In this document: positions 1 to 9,129 of the stretch, piece after piece
Layout: each line of letters begins with the position of its first letter
Numbering within the stretch: position 1 is the first letter of the stretch
Source of the DNA: Ktedonobacteria bacterium
GTDB lineage: Bacteria; Chloroflexota; Ktedonobacteria; Ktedonobacterales; JACDGC01
Assembly (NCBI GenBank): GCA_027459785.1
Contig: DAIDGU010000065.1
Location: 1 to 64,000 of the forward strand
DNA: 64,000 nt
Reading direction: 5' to 3'
Notes under the pieces: generated by a model
Told to the model about the DNA's origin: nothing
The model's input: only the letters and a program-made list of their open reading frames with translations
The model's database searches: none
Translations under genes and position numbers: made by a program

Positions 1-24
1 AGGACATCGATCCTTTCTGCGATA

Positions 25-84
25 GCGGGCGGTTGAAACCGCGCCTAGGGGCGTGCCGCCACGAAGTCCGCCTGCGCGGACTGG
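25..84. repeat. R1 interspersed palindromic repeat, partial copy
   Basis: Begins GCGGGCGGTTGAAACCGC and contains the small hairpin AGTCCGC-CTGC-GCGGACT. The same sequence recurs at 16107-16152 (3' part) and as a full inverted-repeat element at 58443-58565. It has no coding capacity of its own. Matches were read directly; the mobile nature is inferred. Confidence 0.8.
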
Positions 85-205
85 AGGGTATTTGCGCTTG
101 CCAGGATACGCGCGCTTTCTTGGGAGTCACGCCGCGCGTGCTATAGTGATGATGACGCCTGATGGTGCTGATCGTGTTTTTGTCAGTCATCAAGGAGTGT
201 TAGAT

Positions 206-616
206 ATGCGCGTAGTTGTTCGAGGCTATTTTCAAAACATCGGCATGCTGATCGGTTTGCTGCTCATTTGGGGATTGTTGGTACGAGTGGTCTGGCGTGT
301 TCCCCTGGAATGGATCGTTGCCCTGAGCTTGATCTTGCCGGTGCCGCTACTGGTCTTGCTCAGTATCGCCGCCGGGCTGAGTATGGGGCTGCGCCAACGA
401 CGGATGGGGGGTGGTCGGCGACCGCCGAGAATGCCCCCCGGTTGGCGACCGCCGGGTTGGGGGCCACGCTTCCCGCGCGACGGCAACGGTGGCGACCGCG
501 ATGATGGCGGCCTGGCCGGTGAGCGCGTCCCGCGCCGGCCCATCCTGCCCACGCTCAGCGCCCACGCCGGCACCACGCTGACCGATGATGACGATTATGT
601 GCAGCCGCGCCGCTGA
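206..616 (+). CDS. small membrane protein with Pro/Arg/Gly-rich tail
   Basis: Predicted 136-aa protein of unknown function. The chosen ATG at 206 follows an AAGGAG ribosome site; an in-frame ATG at 53 lies in repeat R1 and is unlikely. Residues about 9-28 and 33-58 are two hydrophobic segments joined by a short WRVPLEW loop, so a membrane hairpin is likely. The rest is low-complexity, full of Pro, Gly and Arg, and ends in acidic DDDD and basic RR. I do not recognise the family. It converges on the kinase gene that ends at 646. Confidence 0.6.
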   Translation: MRVVVRGYFQNIGMLIGLLLIWGLLVRVVWRVPLEWIVALSLILPVPLLVLLSIAAGLSMGLRQRRMGGGRRPPRMPPGWRPPGWGPRFPRDGNGGDRDDGGLAGERVPRRPILPTLSAHAGTTLTDDDDYVQPRR

Positions 617-645
617 TGATGGCACGACCGGCTGGGTACTGGCAA

Positions 646-3600
646 CTATGGCTGGCTTTCTGCGAGGGGTAGCGTGAAATAGAACGTGCTGCCCGCGCCC
701 GCCTGACTCGTCACACCAATCGCGCCGTCATGGCGGTCGATGATCGTTTTACAGATGTACAGGCCCAGACCCAGACCCACCCCCGATCCGTCCAGTTGTG
801 CGATCTCGGTGACGCGCGCGAACCGCGCGAATAATTGGGCCTGTTGCGCCGGGGTGAGGCCCGGCCCGGCATCTTGCACGCGCACCCGCACCTGGGCGCG
901 CTCACGCTGCACGCGCACGCGCACCGGCTGGTCGGCAGGGGAATATTTGAGCGCGTTGACGACAAGGTTGATCACCACCTGCTCGATGCGGTCCGGGTCA
1001 GCCATGACTATGAGGGGCGCGCGGGGTAGCCCTGTCAGCGTAATCGCGCGATGCGGCCAGGCGGCTTGTTGCGACGCGACCGCGTCGCGCACGATGGCCA
1101 GCAGATCGCACCGCTCCGAGCGCAACTCCAGCTTGCCGGAGGTGATCCGCGAAACATCCAGCAGATCGCCGATCAGCCGATCCAGGCGTCCCAGTTGCCG
1201 GTTACTTTGCGTCAGCAACTGAAGATAGCGGCTTATCTGCGCGCGATCGATGGTCCCGGTCTGATCCAGCAGCTTCTTAAAGCCGCGTTCGCCCATCTGC
1301 ACGTTGGCGATGACGGAGGTGAGGGGGGTGCGCAGTTCGTGGCTGGCGATGCCCAGAAACTCGTTCATGCGCCGGTTGGCCTCGGCCAACGCGGTCTCGC
1401 GTGCGGTGGCGGCCACCTGAGCGCACAGCAACCGGTCGCGTTCGATGGCGAGCGCGCTCAAGCGCCCCATCGCCAGCATCAAGGTCAGGTCGTCGGCGCT
1501 ATAGGTGCGGGGGACGCCGCGATGCTCGATGGACATCAGCCCCACCACACTGTCGCCCAGCACGAGCGGCACCATCAAAATCCGCTGCACTTTGTAATCC
1601 GCGCCGTTGCGCAAGGGGTCCGCCGCCAGATCGAGCGTGATCGGCGTACCAGCATAGATGTCCGCGAGGTGTTCGGGAGCGAGATAGGCATGCAGCGGGG
1701 TGCGGGCCACATCCTGCCACCATTGGTCCGCCACGGCGGGATCTAAGCCGCTCGCGGCCAATGGCTGCATCGTCCCCGTCGCGGGATCTAAGGTAGACAT
1801 GACGGCCATATCACACGCGAAGATCCGGCGCACGAGGGTAACAAGGCGTGCGCCGATATCCGTGAGGTGATGCGCTTCATCGTTGGCAGCAACGGCGGGG
1901 GTAACGGCCACGACTTCCTCCGTGAGGGCCAGCAAGGCGGCCAGCGACTCTTGGACACGCCGTTCTAGCTGCTTGCGCTCGGTGATATCCACCAGCACGG
2001 ACATGGCACCGATGATCGCGCCGGTTTCGTCGCGCAGGGGCGCAGCGGAATCGAGGATCGTTTTGCGCGAGCCGTCGAAGGCGGCGATGTCGAGTTCTTG
2101 GGCGAGGGATACGGCACCGGTGGTCAACGCGCCGACGATGCCCCATTCATCCGGGGCCAATGCGCGGCCCGTCGCCGGCCACCAGGCACGATAGAGGCCG
2201 AAATCGGCGCGACTCGCGGCCAACGGCACAGCCTCGCCCCAGATCGCCTTCAGCGCCCGGTTCACGATCTGCGCTTTACCCTGGGCATCCACCACAGCCA
2301 CGCCGACGGGCAGCAATTCGAGGATCGCGCGCAAATTCTCCGCATTGGCGCGGGCCGCGCGCTCTAATGTATGCCGTTCGGTGATATCCCGATAGATGGC
2401 GACGGCACCGACGATGTGGCCAGCATCATCCCGCAGGGGGGCCGCGCTCACATTCACGTCAATGTCCTTCCCGCTCGGCACCGTGACCTTTAAGTCAACC
2501 GCCTGGGTACCAGTGAGTACTTCGCCACGCACGGCGCGCATAAACGGCAGATCAGCGGGGGCAAAGGGATGGTCCTGGGCATCGCGCACCAGGATGTGCG
2601 GCGGGCGGTCAGTAACGGGCAGATCGGCATAGGCGGGCATCTGGTCGAACTCGAAAAGCGAGGCCAGCGCCGCGTTCCACTCGACCAGCCGGCCCTGAGC
2701 GTCATAGATGACGATGCCGTCAGCCGCCGCCTCGAAGATCGTCTTGAGCTGGCGGGCGCGCTCCTGCACGCGCCGTTCCTGCCGCCGCCGCTCGGTCACG
2801 TCGCGGTGCGCGACCACCGCGCCGCTGATCGCCCCGGTTGCATCGCGCAAAGGCGCACCGGTGACGCTGAAATTCACACCGCCCGCCGCGCCGGTTTGGA
2901 CCCATGTTTCGGCGGCGGTTTCGCCAGCGAGAATCTCCCCCTGCACGATCCGGTTTTGCGGCCACTCCGCTTCCGCCATCACACGCCCCTGTTCGTCACA
3001 CAAGGGGATCGCGGCAGCGCGCTCGTGCAGGGTGGCGGGAATGGTGGTGGGAAAATAGCGAGCCATGATCTGCTGGAAAGCGGTGTTCGACCGGATGATA
3101 TGCATCTCCTGGTCATAGACCACCAAGCCATCGGCCACGGCGTCGAAGATCGCTTCGATTTCCGCTTTGCCGCGCCGCACCTCCTGGCGCAAGCGTGCCA
3201 GCGCCAAATGCCCCGCCACCCGCGCCAACAATTCGCGCGAGGAAAACGGCTTGATCAAGTAATCATCCGCCCCCGCCCCCAATCCTTCCACCGTCGCCTC
3301 TTCGCCGGCCCGCGCGGAAAGCAAGATCACGGGGATATGCGCGGTGCGCGGGTCCGCACGCACGGCCTGCAACAAGCCGAAGCCATCGAGGTCGGGCATC
3401 ATCACGTCGCTGAGCACCAAGTCCGGCGGCTGGGCGCGGATCGCCGTCAGCGCCTGTGCGCCTGAAGCAACCGCCTGCACGGTGTATTGGCCGCGCAGCA
3501 ATCGTTCCACATAGGCGCGCATGTCCGCGTTGTCATCCGCCACCAGCACCCGCGCGCCCGTCGCCACCAGGGCATCATTGCGGCGGCTGGTGGAAGGGCC

Positions 3601-5436
3601 GATGAGATCGTGATCTACTGGCGCTACTGGCAACCAGCGTTCCGCCTCTTCCACGAAGGCTTCGGCACCGACGGCGGTGGTGGGCAGCAGTGCCGCCTGG
3701 TCGATTTGCTCCGCCGGCAGATGGGCCGTTCCCAGCGGCAGGGTGACGGTGAAGGTCGTTCCCGCCCCCACCTGGCTGCTCACGGCGATGGCACCCCGGT
3801 GCAATTGGACCAACTCCTGCACCAGCGCCAGGCCGATGCCCGATCCCTCCTGGGTGCGGGCGCGCGCGCCTTCCACGCGATGAAAACGCTCGAAGAGCCT
3901 CGGCAGTTCGGCGGGGGGGATGCCGGTGCCGGTATCTTGCACGCTGAGCTGGACGTTTGCGCCGTCTGCACGCAGGCGCACGCTGATTTCCCCGGCCAGG
4001 GTGAACTTAAAAGCATTCGAGAGCAGATTCAGGACGATCTTTTCCCACATGTCGCGGTCCACATACACCGGCGCGGACAGGGGTGGGCAATCGATGCTCA
4101 ACGTCATGCCGGCATGTTCGATAAGCGAACGGAAAGTGCTGGCGAGGTCGGCGGTGAGCTGCGCCAGATCGACCGGCACATAGCGCGCTTGGACGCGCCC
4201 CGCTTCGATGCGCGAGAAGTCCAGCAAAGAGTTGACCAGCTTCAACAAGCGCAACCCGTTGCGCCGCACCACTGTCAGGCGCTCACGCTGCCCCGGCGGC
4301 AACGGTTCGTCGGCGTCCGCCAGGCTATCGGCGATGGGGCCGAGCATCAGGGTCAACGGCGTGCGAAATTCATGGCTGATATTGCTGAAAAAGATCGTCT
4401 TGGCGTGGTCGAGCGCGGTGAGTGCCTCGACGCGCTGGCGTTCGGCTTCGTAGGCGTGCGCGGCGACCAGCGCCGTCGCCAGATGGCCTTGCAGGACGCT
4501 GAACACGGCGCGATAAGCGTCGTCCAGGGTGCGGCGGGGACTGATGCCAGCGATCCACAGCAGCGTCGGCGTCGTCTGGCCGGGTTCACTGATCGGCATT
4601 ACCAATGCGCGTTCCGGCGGCCACCCGGCGATGCCGGTGAAGGTGAGCGGTTCCCAGGCGACCGCTTGCGGCGCGCCCGTCGCCAGCGCGGCAGCCACCG
4701 ACCAGGGCGCGGCGGGATCGCTGCCGTCCAACGTGTGCCACGGCGCGAGGTCATCCAGCGCCACATTGACCGACGTTAAGTATGTGAGGGTGGTGCCGTC
4801 CGGTTCCACGCGATAGAGGATGGTGGCTGGCACATCGTAGGGATCGTGGGCCAGCGCGGCAGCCGCGTACCGCGCCACCTCTTCCGTGGTCCGCGCCTCC
4901 ACCAGCGTCCCCGCCAGGTCGCGCGCCAACCTTGCCCGCCGCTCGGCCAACACGCGCTCCGTGGTTTCCGTCACGGCGGTGAAGACGCCCTGGACCGTGC
5001 CGTCGTCGCCTTCGATGGGACTGTACGAGAACGAGTGATAGGTCTCTTCGGTATAGCCGTTGCGCGCCAGGAAAAGCAATTGGTCATCCGACCAGGTCGC
5101 CGCGCCAGTGGCCAGCACGCCACGCAGCATGGGGCCGATGACATCCCAGATCTCCGGCCACACCTGTTGGCCCGGCAAGCCCATCGCACCGGGATGGCGG
5201 GCGCTCAAGGTGGGGGCATAAGCATCATTATAGAAAACGGTAAAATCTTCGCCCCACCAGATGATCATCGCGTGGCGGCTCGTCAGGCAGATGCGCAGCG
5301 CCGTGCGCAACGTCACCGGCCAATGGGCGACATCCCCCAACCGCGTCGCGGTCCAATCGATGCCACGGAGGATGCTTTCGGTCGCACTGCCGCCAGCAAA
5401 CAGGCGATCAGTGACGTTGGTGGGGACGGTATCCAT
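646..5436 (-). CDS. hybrid sensor histidine kinase with two kinase cores
   Basis: Predicted 1596-aa cytoplasmic sensor kinase; no membrane span is visible. Domains in order: N-terminal PAS-like region (about 1-165), GAF-like region (170-340), HisKA with phospho-acceptor His355 in ISHEFRTP and HATPase with N-box NLLSNAFKFT (to about 565), receiver domain with Asp677 in SDVMMPD (about 630-745), three PAS domains (about 760-1140), GAF (1150-1330), a second HisKA with His1366 in ASHELRTP, and a second HATPase with NLVVNALKYS and DAGPGL to the end. Two complete kinase cores around a receiver is unusual. The gene starts 9 nt after the response regulator at 5446-5847, so the two probably form one signalling unit. 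The ligands are not deducible. Confidence 0.93.
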   Translation of the reverse strand: MDTVPTNVTDRLFAGGSATESILRGIDWTATRLGDVAHWPVTLRTALRICLTSRHAMIIWWGEDFTVFYNDAYAPTLSARHPGAMGLPGQQVWPEIWDVIGPMLRGVLATGAATWSDDQLLFLARNGYTEETYHSFSYSPIEGDDGTVQGVFTAVTETTERVLAERRARLARDLAGTLVEARTTEEVARYAAAALAHDPYDVPATILYRVEPDGTTLTYLTSVNVALDDLAPWHTLDGSDPAAPWSVAAALATGAPQAVAWEPLTFTGIAGWPPERALVMPISEPGQTTPTLLWIAGISPRRTLDDAYRAVFSVLQGHLATALVAAHAYEAERQRVEALTALDHAKTIFFSNISHEFRTPLTLMLGPIADSLADADEPLPPGQRERLTVVRRNGLRLLKLVNSLLDFSRIEAGRVQARYVPVDLAQLTADLASTFRSLIEHAGMTLSIDCPPLSAPVYVDRDMWEKIVLNLLSNAFKFTLAGEISVRLRADGANVQLSVQDTGTGIPPAELPRLFERFHRVEGARARTQEGSGIGLALVQELVQLHRGAIAVSSQVGAGTTFTVTLPLGTAHLPAEQIDQAALLPTTAVGAEAFVEEAERWLPVAPVDHDLIGPSTSRRNDALVATGARVLVADDNADMRAYVERLLRGQYTVQAVASGAQALTAIRAQPPDLVLSDVMMPDLDGFGLLQAVRADPRTAHIPVILLSARAGEEATVEGLGAGADDYLIKPFSSRELLARVAGHLALARLRQEVRRGKAEIEAIFDAVADGLVVYDQEMHIIRSNTAFQQIMARYFPTTIPATLHERAAAIPLCDEQGRVMAEAEWPQNRIVQGEILAGETAAETWVQTGAAGGVNFSVTGAPLRDATGAISGAVVAHRDVTERRRQERRVQERARQLKTIFEAAADGIVIYDAQGRLVEWNAALASLFEFDQMPAYADLPVTDRPPHILVRDAQDHPFAPADLPFMRAVRGEVLTGTQAVDLKVTVPSGKDIDVNVSAAPLRDDAGHIVGAVAIYRDITERHTLERAARANAENLRAILELLPVGVAVVDAQGKAQIVNRALKAIWGEAVPLAASRADFGLYRAWWPATGRALAPDEWGIVGALTTGAVSLAQELDIAAFDGSRKTILDSAAPLRDETGAIIGAMSVLVDITERKQLERRVQESLAALLALTEEVVAVTPAVAANDEAHHLTDIGARLVTLVRRIFACDMAVMSTLDPATGTMQPLAASGLDPAVADQWWQDVARTPLHAYLAPEHLADIYAGTPITLDLAADPLRNGADYKVQRILMVPLVLGDSVVGLMSIEHRGVPRTYSADDLTLMLAMGRLSALAIERDRLLCAQVAATARETALAEANRRMNEFLGIASHELRTPLTSVIANVQMGERGFKKLLDQTGTIDRAQISRYLQLLTQSNRQLGRLDRLIGDLLDVSRITSGKLELRSERCDLLAIVRDAVASQQAAWPHRAITLTGLPRAPLIVMADPDRIEQVVINLVVNALKYSPADQPVRVRVQRERAQVRVRVQDAGPGLTPAQQAQLFARFARVTEIAQLDGSGVGLGLGLYICKTIIDRHDGAIGVTSQAGAGSTFYFTLPLAESQP

Positions 5437-5445
5437 CGCAGAACC

Positions 5446-5847
5446 TCATGATTGGGATGCGGGCAGGCTGGCCCATGCTTGCGCGACCGCGGCCACCAGG
5501 CGGTCAAGATCGAAGGGTTTATTGAGCGACGCTGTGGTCGTTTGCATCAACAGCGCAGCCAAAGCAGCATCCGGGGAATCGCTGCGGGCGGTGATGAACA
5601 CGATGGCGAGCTGCGCCCGCCAGTCCGGCAGGGAGGCGATGGCGCGCAAGACTGCTACTCCATCGCAACGTGGCATCATGCGATCCAGTAACAGCACGCG
5701 CGGAAGGGGGAGGGTGCGGATGAGGTTGAGGGCGACGATGCCATCCTCGGCTTCCTCGACCAGATAGTCATTTTCCTCGAAAAGGAAGCGCAGGCTCTCA
5801 CGGATGCCCGCGTCGTCATCGGCAACCAACACACGCCGTTCAGTCAC
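5446..5847 (-). CDS. single-domain response regulator
   Basis: Predicted 133-aa CheY-like receiver with no output domain. A GTG start at 5847 is chosen because GGAGGT lies 7 nt upstream. Acidic pocket DDD at residues 10-12, phospho-acceptor Asp55 in LLLDRMMP, the ITAR switch and Lys in LNKPF are all present. It overlaps the RHH-like gene by 8 nt upstream and is followed after 9 nt by the hybrid kinase, so it is probably a phosphotransfer partner of that kinase. Its downstream target is unknown. Confidence 0.88.
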   Translation of the reverse strand: MTERRVLVADDDAGIRESLRFLFEENDYLVEEAEDGIVALNLIRTLPLPRVLLLDRMMPRCDGVAVLRAIASLPDWRAQLAIVFITARSDSPDAALAALLMQTTTASLNKPFDLDRLVAAVAQAWASLPASQS

Positions 5848-6058
5848 GCACGACCTCCACTGGGGGCGCGGCCTGGGCCGAAGGGCATTCCGCCGCATGT
5901 TGGATGATCGCCTGGACGATAATGGCGCTGGCACTCATCAGAGGATCGTCTTGCTGGGCGCGCAACGTCACCAATGCCTGAAAAAAGGCTTCGCGCTGCC
6001 GGGGGGGAACCGATACATTGACGCTGGGTTTGCTCAAACGTTTGGCGGAAGTAGACAT
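5840..6058 (-). CDS. small ribbon-helix-helix-like protein
   Basis: Predicted 72-aa protein, first gene of a three-gene operon with the response regulator and hybrid kinase. ATG at 6058 follows AAAGGA. The central part, with SVNVSVPPRQREAFFQAL followed by a second helix, resembles a ribbon-helix-helix DNA-binding fold (one strand, two helices), with a short Pro/Ala tail. It could be an operon autoregulator or an orphan antitoxin, but no toxin gene is next to it. The family call is from pattern only. Confidence 0.6.
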   Translation of the reverse strand: MSTSAKRLSKPSVNVSVPPRQREAFFQALVTLRAQQDDPLMSASAIIVQAIIQHAAECPSAQAAPPVEVVRD

Positions 6059-6168
6059 GGCAGCAGTCCTTTCAGGTGGTATCAGCTCAAGCGCAAGAAA
6101 CCGGCCAGGTTGCCGAATTGGCAGATTGGCAACGGCGACCACATTGCAGCAGGACATTTGCAAAGACC

Positions 6169-6197
6169 TTGACAAGCGCATATTCTTGCGCTATAGT
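6169..6197 (+). promoter_or_regulatory. sigma-70 promoter with palindrome in spacer
   Basis: TTGACA (6169-6174), 17-nt spacer, TATAGT (6192-6197). The spacer is almost filled by a perfect inverted repeat AGCGCA-N6-TGCGCT (6175-6192), which would let a dimeric repressor block polymerase. It faces the ABC transporter operon. The GntR/YtrA gene at 8758 is the obvious candidate ligand-responsive repressor (inference). Confidence 0.75.
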
Positions 6198-6336
6198 TAG
6201 TTACATGAGTGATGAACCACAGAGGTAATTAGGGGCAGGAACGCCACCGCTATCCTCGCCAGCAGGCCGACCAAGGAGGAGCAGGAGCAGGCAACGCGCA
6301 TTGACCGATCAGCCTGAAAGGAGTGAGACAGCCCCG

Positions 6337-7290
6337 ATGAGTCTTACCGTCGAACACATCAACAAAACGTTTGGTTCGTTCCCGGCCATTACCGATCTCT
6401 CTATGGAAGTGCAGGAGGGAGCGCTCTTCGGCTTCCTGGGAGCGAACGGTGCTGGCAAAACGACGACGATGCGCATGATTCTCGATCTGCTGCGTCCCGA
6501 TTCCGGCCAGATCACCTGGCAAGGCACGCAGGTCCAAGCCGTCGCGCGCCAATCCTTCGGTTATTTGCCGGAAGATCGCGGTCTTTATCCCCGCATGGAG
6601 GTCGCCGCGCAACTGATCTTCCTGGCGCGTCTCGCGGGCCTATCCCAACATGCTGCCAAGCAGGCCCTGGATGAGTGGCTCGAACGGTTCCAGATCACGG
6701 CCTATCGCCGGAAAAAGGTCGAAGAACTTTCCAAAGGGAACCAGCAAAAAGTGCAGTTCCTCGCCGCCATCTTGCACGATCCGACGCTGGTGATCATGGA
6801 TGAACCGTTCAGCGGGCTGGACCCAGTCAACACGACGGTGCTGAAAGCAGCGTTTCAGGAGATGCAGCGGCAGGGCAAGACGATCATCTTTTCCACGCAC
6901 CAGTTGGAGCAGGTGGAGGAGTTATGCGAAGACATGGTGCTGATCAACAAGGGGCAAACGGTGGTGCAGGGCAACGTGCGCGAGATCAAGCGCCAACATG
7001 GGCGCAATGTCGCGCGGCTCAAGCTCGACAACGATCCCACCGCGCCCTGGCTGGATACGTTGGCTGGCATCCACGTGACGAAACGCCGCCAGGATTATAT
7101 CGAAATGCAACTTCCGGTCAATTTCAATCCCAACCTGATCGTGGAAACCGCGCTGCAACACGGCGGCATCATCAGCCGTTTCGAGGTAGTTGAGCCATCC
7201 CTGACGGATATTTTCCTTGAACTGGTTGGCCCGACCGCACTGCCGGATGCAGCGCCTGGGCATACGGCGCAAGGGGGCAAGCTAGCATGA
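6337..7290 (+). CDS. ABC transporter ATP-binding protein (NatA type)
   Basis: Predicted 317-aa ATPase of an ABC-2 exporter; hydrolyses ATP on the inner membrane face to drive the permease encoded next. Walker A GANGAGKTT, Q-loop region GYLPEDRGLY, signature LSKGNQQKVQ, Walker B LVIMDEPFSGLD and switch FSTHQLEQVEEL are all present. The C-terminal extension has a DUF4162-like region typical of NatA/CcmA relatives. ATG at 6337 is preferred over a TTG at 6301, although its AAAGGAG is 13 nt away. The stop overlaps the permease start (ATGA), so the two are coupled. The substrate is unknown (sodium or drug export in relatives). Confidence 0.9.
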   Translation: MSLTVEHINKTFGSFPAITDLSMEVQEGALFGFLGANGAGKTTTMRMILDLLRPDSGQITWQGTQVQAVARQSFGYLPEDRGLYPRMEVAAQLIFLARLAGLSQHAAKQALDEWLERFQITAYRRKKVEELSKGNQQKVQFLAAILHDPTLVIMDEPFSGLDPVNTTVLKAAFQEMQRQGKTIIFSTHQLEQVEELCEDMVLINKGQTVVQGNVREIKRQHGRNVARLKLDNDPTAPWLDTLAGIHVTKRRQDYIEMQLPVNFNPNLIVETALQHGGIISRFEVVEPSLTDIFLELVGPTALPDAAPGHTAQGGKLA

Positions 7291-8696
7291 CAACGCAACC
7301 GATGGAAAAGCCAAATGCAGAAGATACCGAGCAGGAACACCGGGCTATCGCGGTCAGCTCGCACGGCGCGGCCCAGAACACCTGGCGCAACATGCGCCTG
7401 ATCAGCGGGCGCGAGTACAAAAATCGGCTGTCCCAGCGCAGCTTCATCATCACCAGCATCATCCTGCTGATCGTCGTGTTCCTGGCCCCCTTTATCCCAA
7501 CGGTTGTGCAGTTGATTCAATCGCGGGGCGCACCGTCGCAAACGCATCTCGTCGTGGTGAATGAGGCTGGCACAGTGGCGGGCATGAACGAGACAACGCT
7601 GCTCGCCTTCATCGGTGCGCAACTGAACGGGACGGCTGCTACAAGCTCTGCGCCATATGCGATTACTGACCAACCGACAGATGCAATCGACGGTCTGCAA
7701 AATCAGGTCAAGCAAGGCAACCTTGACATTCTGCTGGTGGTGGAACGCTCCGCGCAAGGGAATCTTCAGTTTGTCTATGATGCCGGTGGCGACCCCAGCA
7801 CAGATGGCAATCTGACCAGCATCCAAGCCCTGGCCCAGCAGCTTACCGTGCTTGATACCGCGCAGCACCTTGGTCTCACGCCGTCCCAAACGGCCCGCCT
7901 CTTTGCTCCGGTCAGCCTGTCAACGGCGTATCCGCATCAAAGCCAGGACGCGCGCCCGGTGAATCAGATCGCGGCGGAATATATCCTCGCCTTTGCGGGT
8001 GTGATCCTGATTTATATCTCGATTGGGATCTATGGTGCCATCGTCGCGGCAGGGGTTGCGGAAGAAAAGAGCAACCGGGTGATGGAACTGCTGGTGAATG
8101 CGGCGACGCCCTTCCAACTGCTGGCCGGGAAGATCGTGGGCATTGGCGCGGCCTGCCTGACGCAAATGGTGGGCGTGGTGATCGTCGGCATTGGTTCGCT
8201 GTTGCTGCAAGGGCCGATCCAGACGGCGCTGTTCGGGGCGAGTGCCTCAGACTTCAGCCAATATCTCATCAACGTGTCCATCCCGTTCTACCTGTTGTTC
8301 CTGGTCTACATTCTTCTGGCGTTCTTCCTCTATGCGGCCCTCTATGCGGGACTGAGCGCGATGGTCAAACGCCAGGACGAGGTGCAAAACGCGACCATTG
8401 TTCCAACGCTGTTGCTGGTCAGTGGCTATCTGCTGTTCTTTCTTACCGCCGCTTCGCCCAATGGGGCCTTAACGGAGGTGCTGTCCTATGTACCCTTCTG
8501 GACGCCTATGTTGATGCTGCTACGCATTGCACGCGGCACGGTGGCCTGGTGGGAGATTCTCCTAAACATTGGCTGGATGCTGGTGGCCATTTATGCCTGC
8601 ACGTGGTTTGCCGCGCGCCTCTACCGTCTGGGGGTCTTGATGTATGGGCAGCGGCCTGGACTGGGGCAGTTGCTGAAACTGGCGCAGATGAACTGA
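7287..8696 (+). CDS. ABC-2 family permease (NatB type)
   Basis: Predicted 469-aa membrane protein. A cytoplasmic N-terminal stretch and first span (about residues 50-72) are followed by a large extracytoplasmic domain (about 75-225) and five or so clustered C-terminal spans. The conserved EEKSNRVMELLVNAATPFQLL segment, typical of NatB/YhaP permeases, lies between spans two and three. It overlaps the ATPase gene by 4 nt and surely forms an exporter with it. No palindromic terminator follows before the GntR gene 61 nt downstream. Confidence 0.9.
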   Translation: MTTQPMEKPNAEDTEQEHRAIAVSSHGAAQNTWRNMRLISGREYKNRLSQRSFIITSIILLIVVFLAPFIPTVVQLIQSRGAPSQTHLVVVNEAGTVAGMNETTLLAFIGAQLNGTAATSSAPYAITDQPTDAIDGLQNQVKQGNLDILLVVERSAQGNLQFVYDAGGDPSTDGNLTSIQALAQQLTVLDTAQHLGLTPSQTARLFAPVSLSTAYPHQSQDARPVNQIAAEYILAFAGVILIYISIGIYGAIVAAGVAEEKSNRVMELLVNAATPFQLLAGKIVGIGAACLTQMVGVVIVGIGSLLLQGPIQTALFGASASDFSQYLINVSIPFYLLFLVYILLAFFLYAALYAGLSAMVKRQDEVQNATIVPTLLLVSGYLLFFLTAASPNGALTEVLSYVPFWTPMLMLLRIARGTVAWWEILLNIGWMLVAIYACTWFAARLYRLGVLMYGQRPGLGQLLKLAQMN

Positions 8697-8757
8697 TGCG
8701 GTGGGCGATAGCCTGCGCTCAGCGCGGATGAGATGAGGAGACGGGTCTGGTGAAGCG

Positions 8758-9129
8758 ATGGAATACGTAATCGACGATACGCGCCCGATCTTCGTGCAGA
8801 TTGCCGAGCGGATCGAAGAAGACATCCTTGCAGGCAGGCTGGCGGAGGAGGAGCAGGTGCTTTCGACCAACCAGTTTGCCGCGATCTACCAGATCAACCC
8901 CGCCACCGCGGCCAAGGGGGTGAATCTGCTGGTGGATCAGGGCATTCTGTATAAAAAGCGCGGCCTGGGCATGTATGTCGCAACGGGCGCGCGTGAACGC
9001 TTGCTGGCGAAGCGCCGGGAGCAGTTCTATGAACGCTATGTCGCGGTGATGCTGCGCGAGGCGGAACGGCTTGGGATTTCCGAGGAGCGCGTGATCGGGA
9101 TGATCCAGAAGGGAGCGATGATATCATGA
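8758..9129 (+). CDS. GntR-family regulator, YtrA type
   Basis: Predicted 123-aa transcription factor: winged helix (about residues 5-75; helices in QFAAIYQINPATAAKGVNLL, wing KKRGLGMYV) with only a short C-terminal dimerisation helix, the hallmark of the YtrA subfamily that controls ABC transporter operons. It overlaps the next ATPase gene by 4 nt (ATGA). The palindrome AGCGCA-N6-TGCGCT in the operon promoter and an everted TGCGCT-C-AGCGCG just upstream of this gene (8714-8726) are candidate binding sites; that link is inference. Confidence 0.88.
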   Translation: MEYVIDDTRPIFVQIAERIEEDILAGRLAEEEQVLSTNQFAAIYQINPATAAKGVNLLVDQGILYKKRGLGMYVATGARERLLAKRREQFYERYVAVMLREAERLGISEERVIGMIQKGAMIS

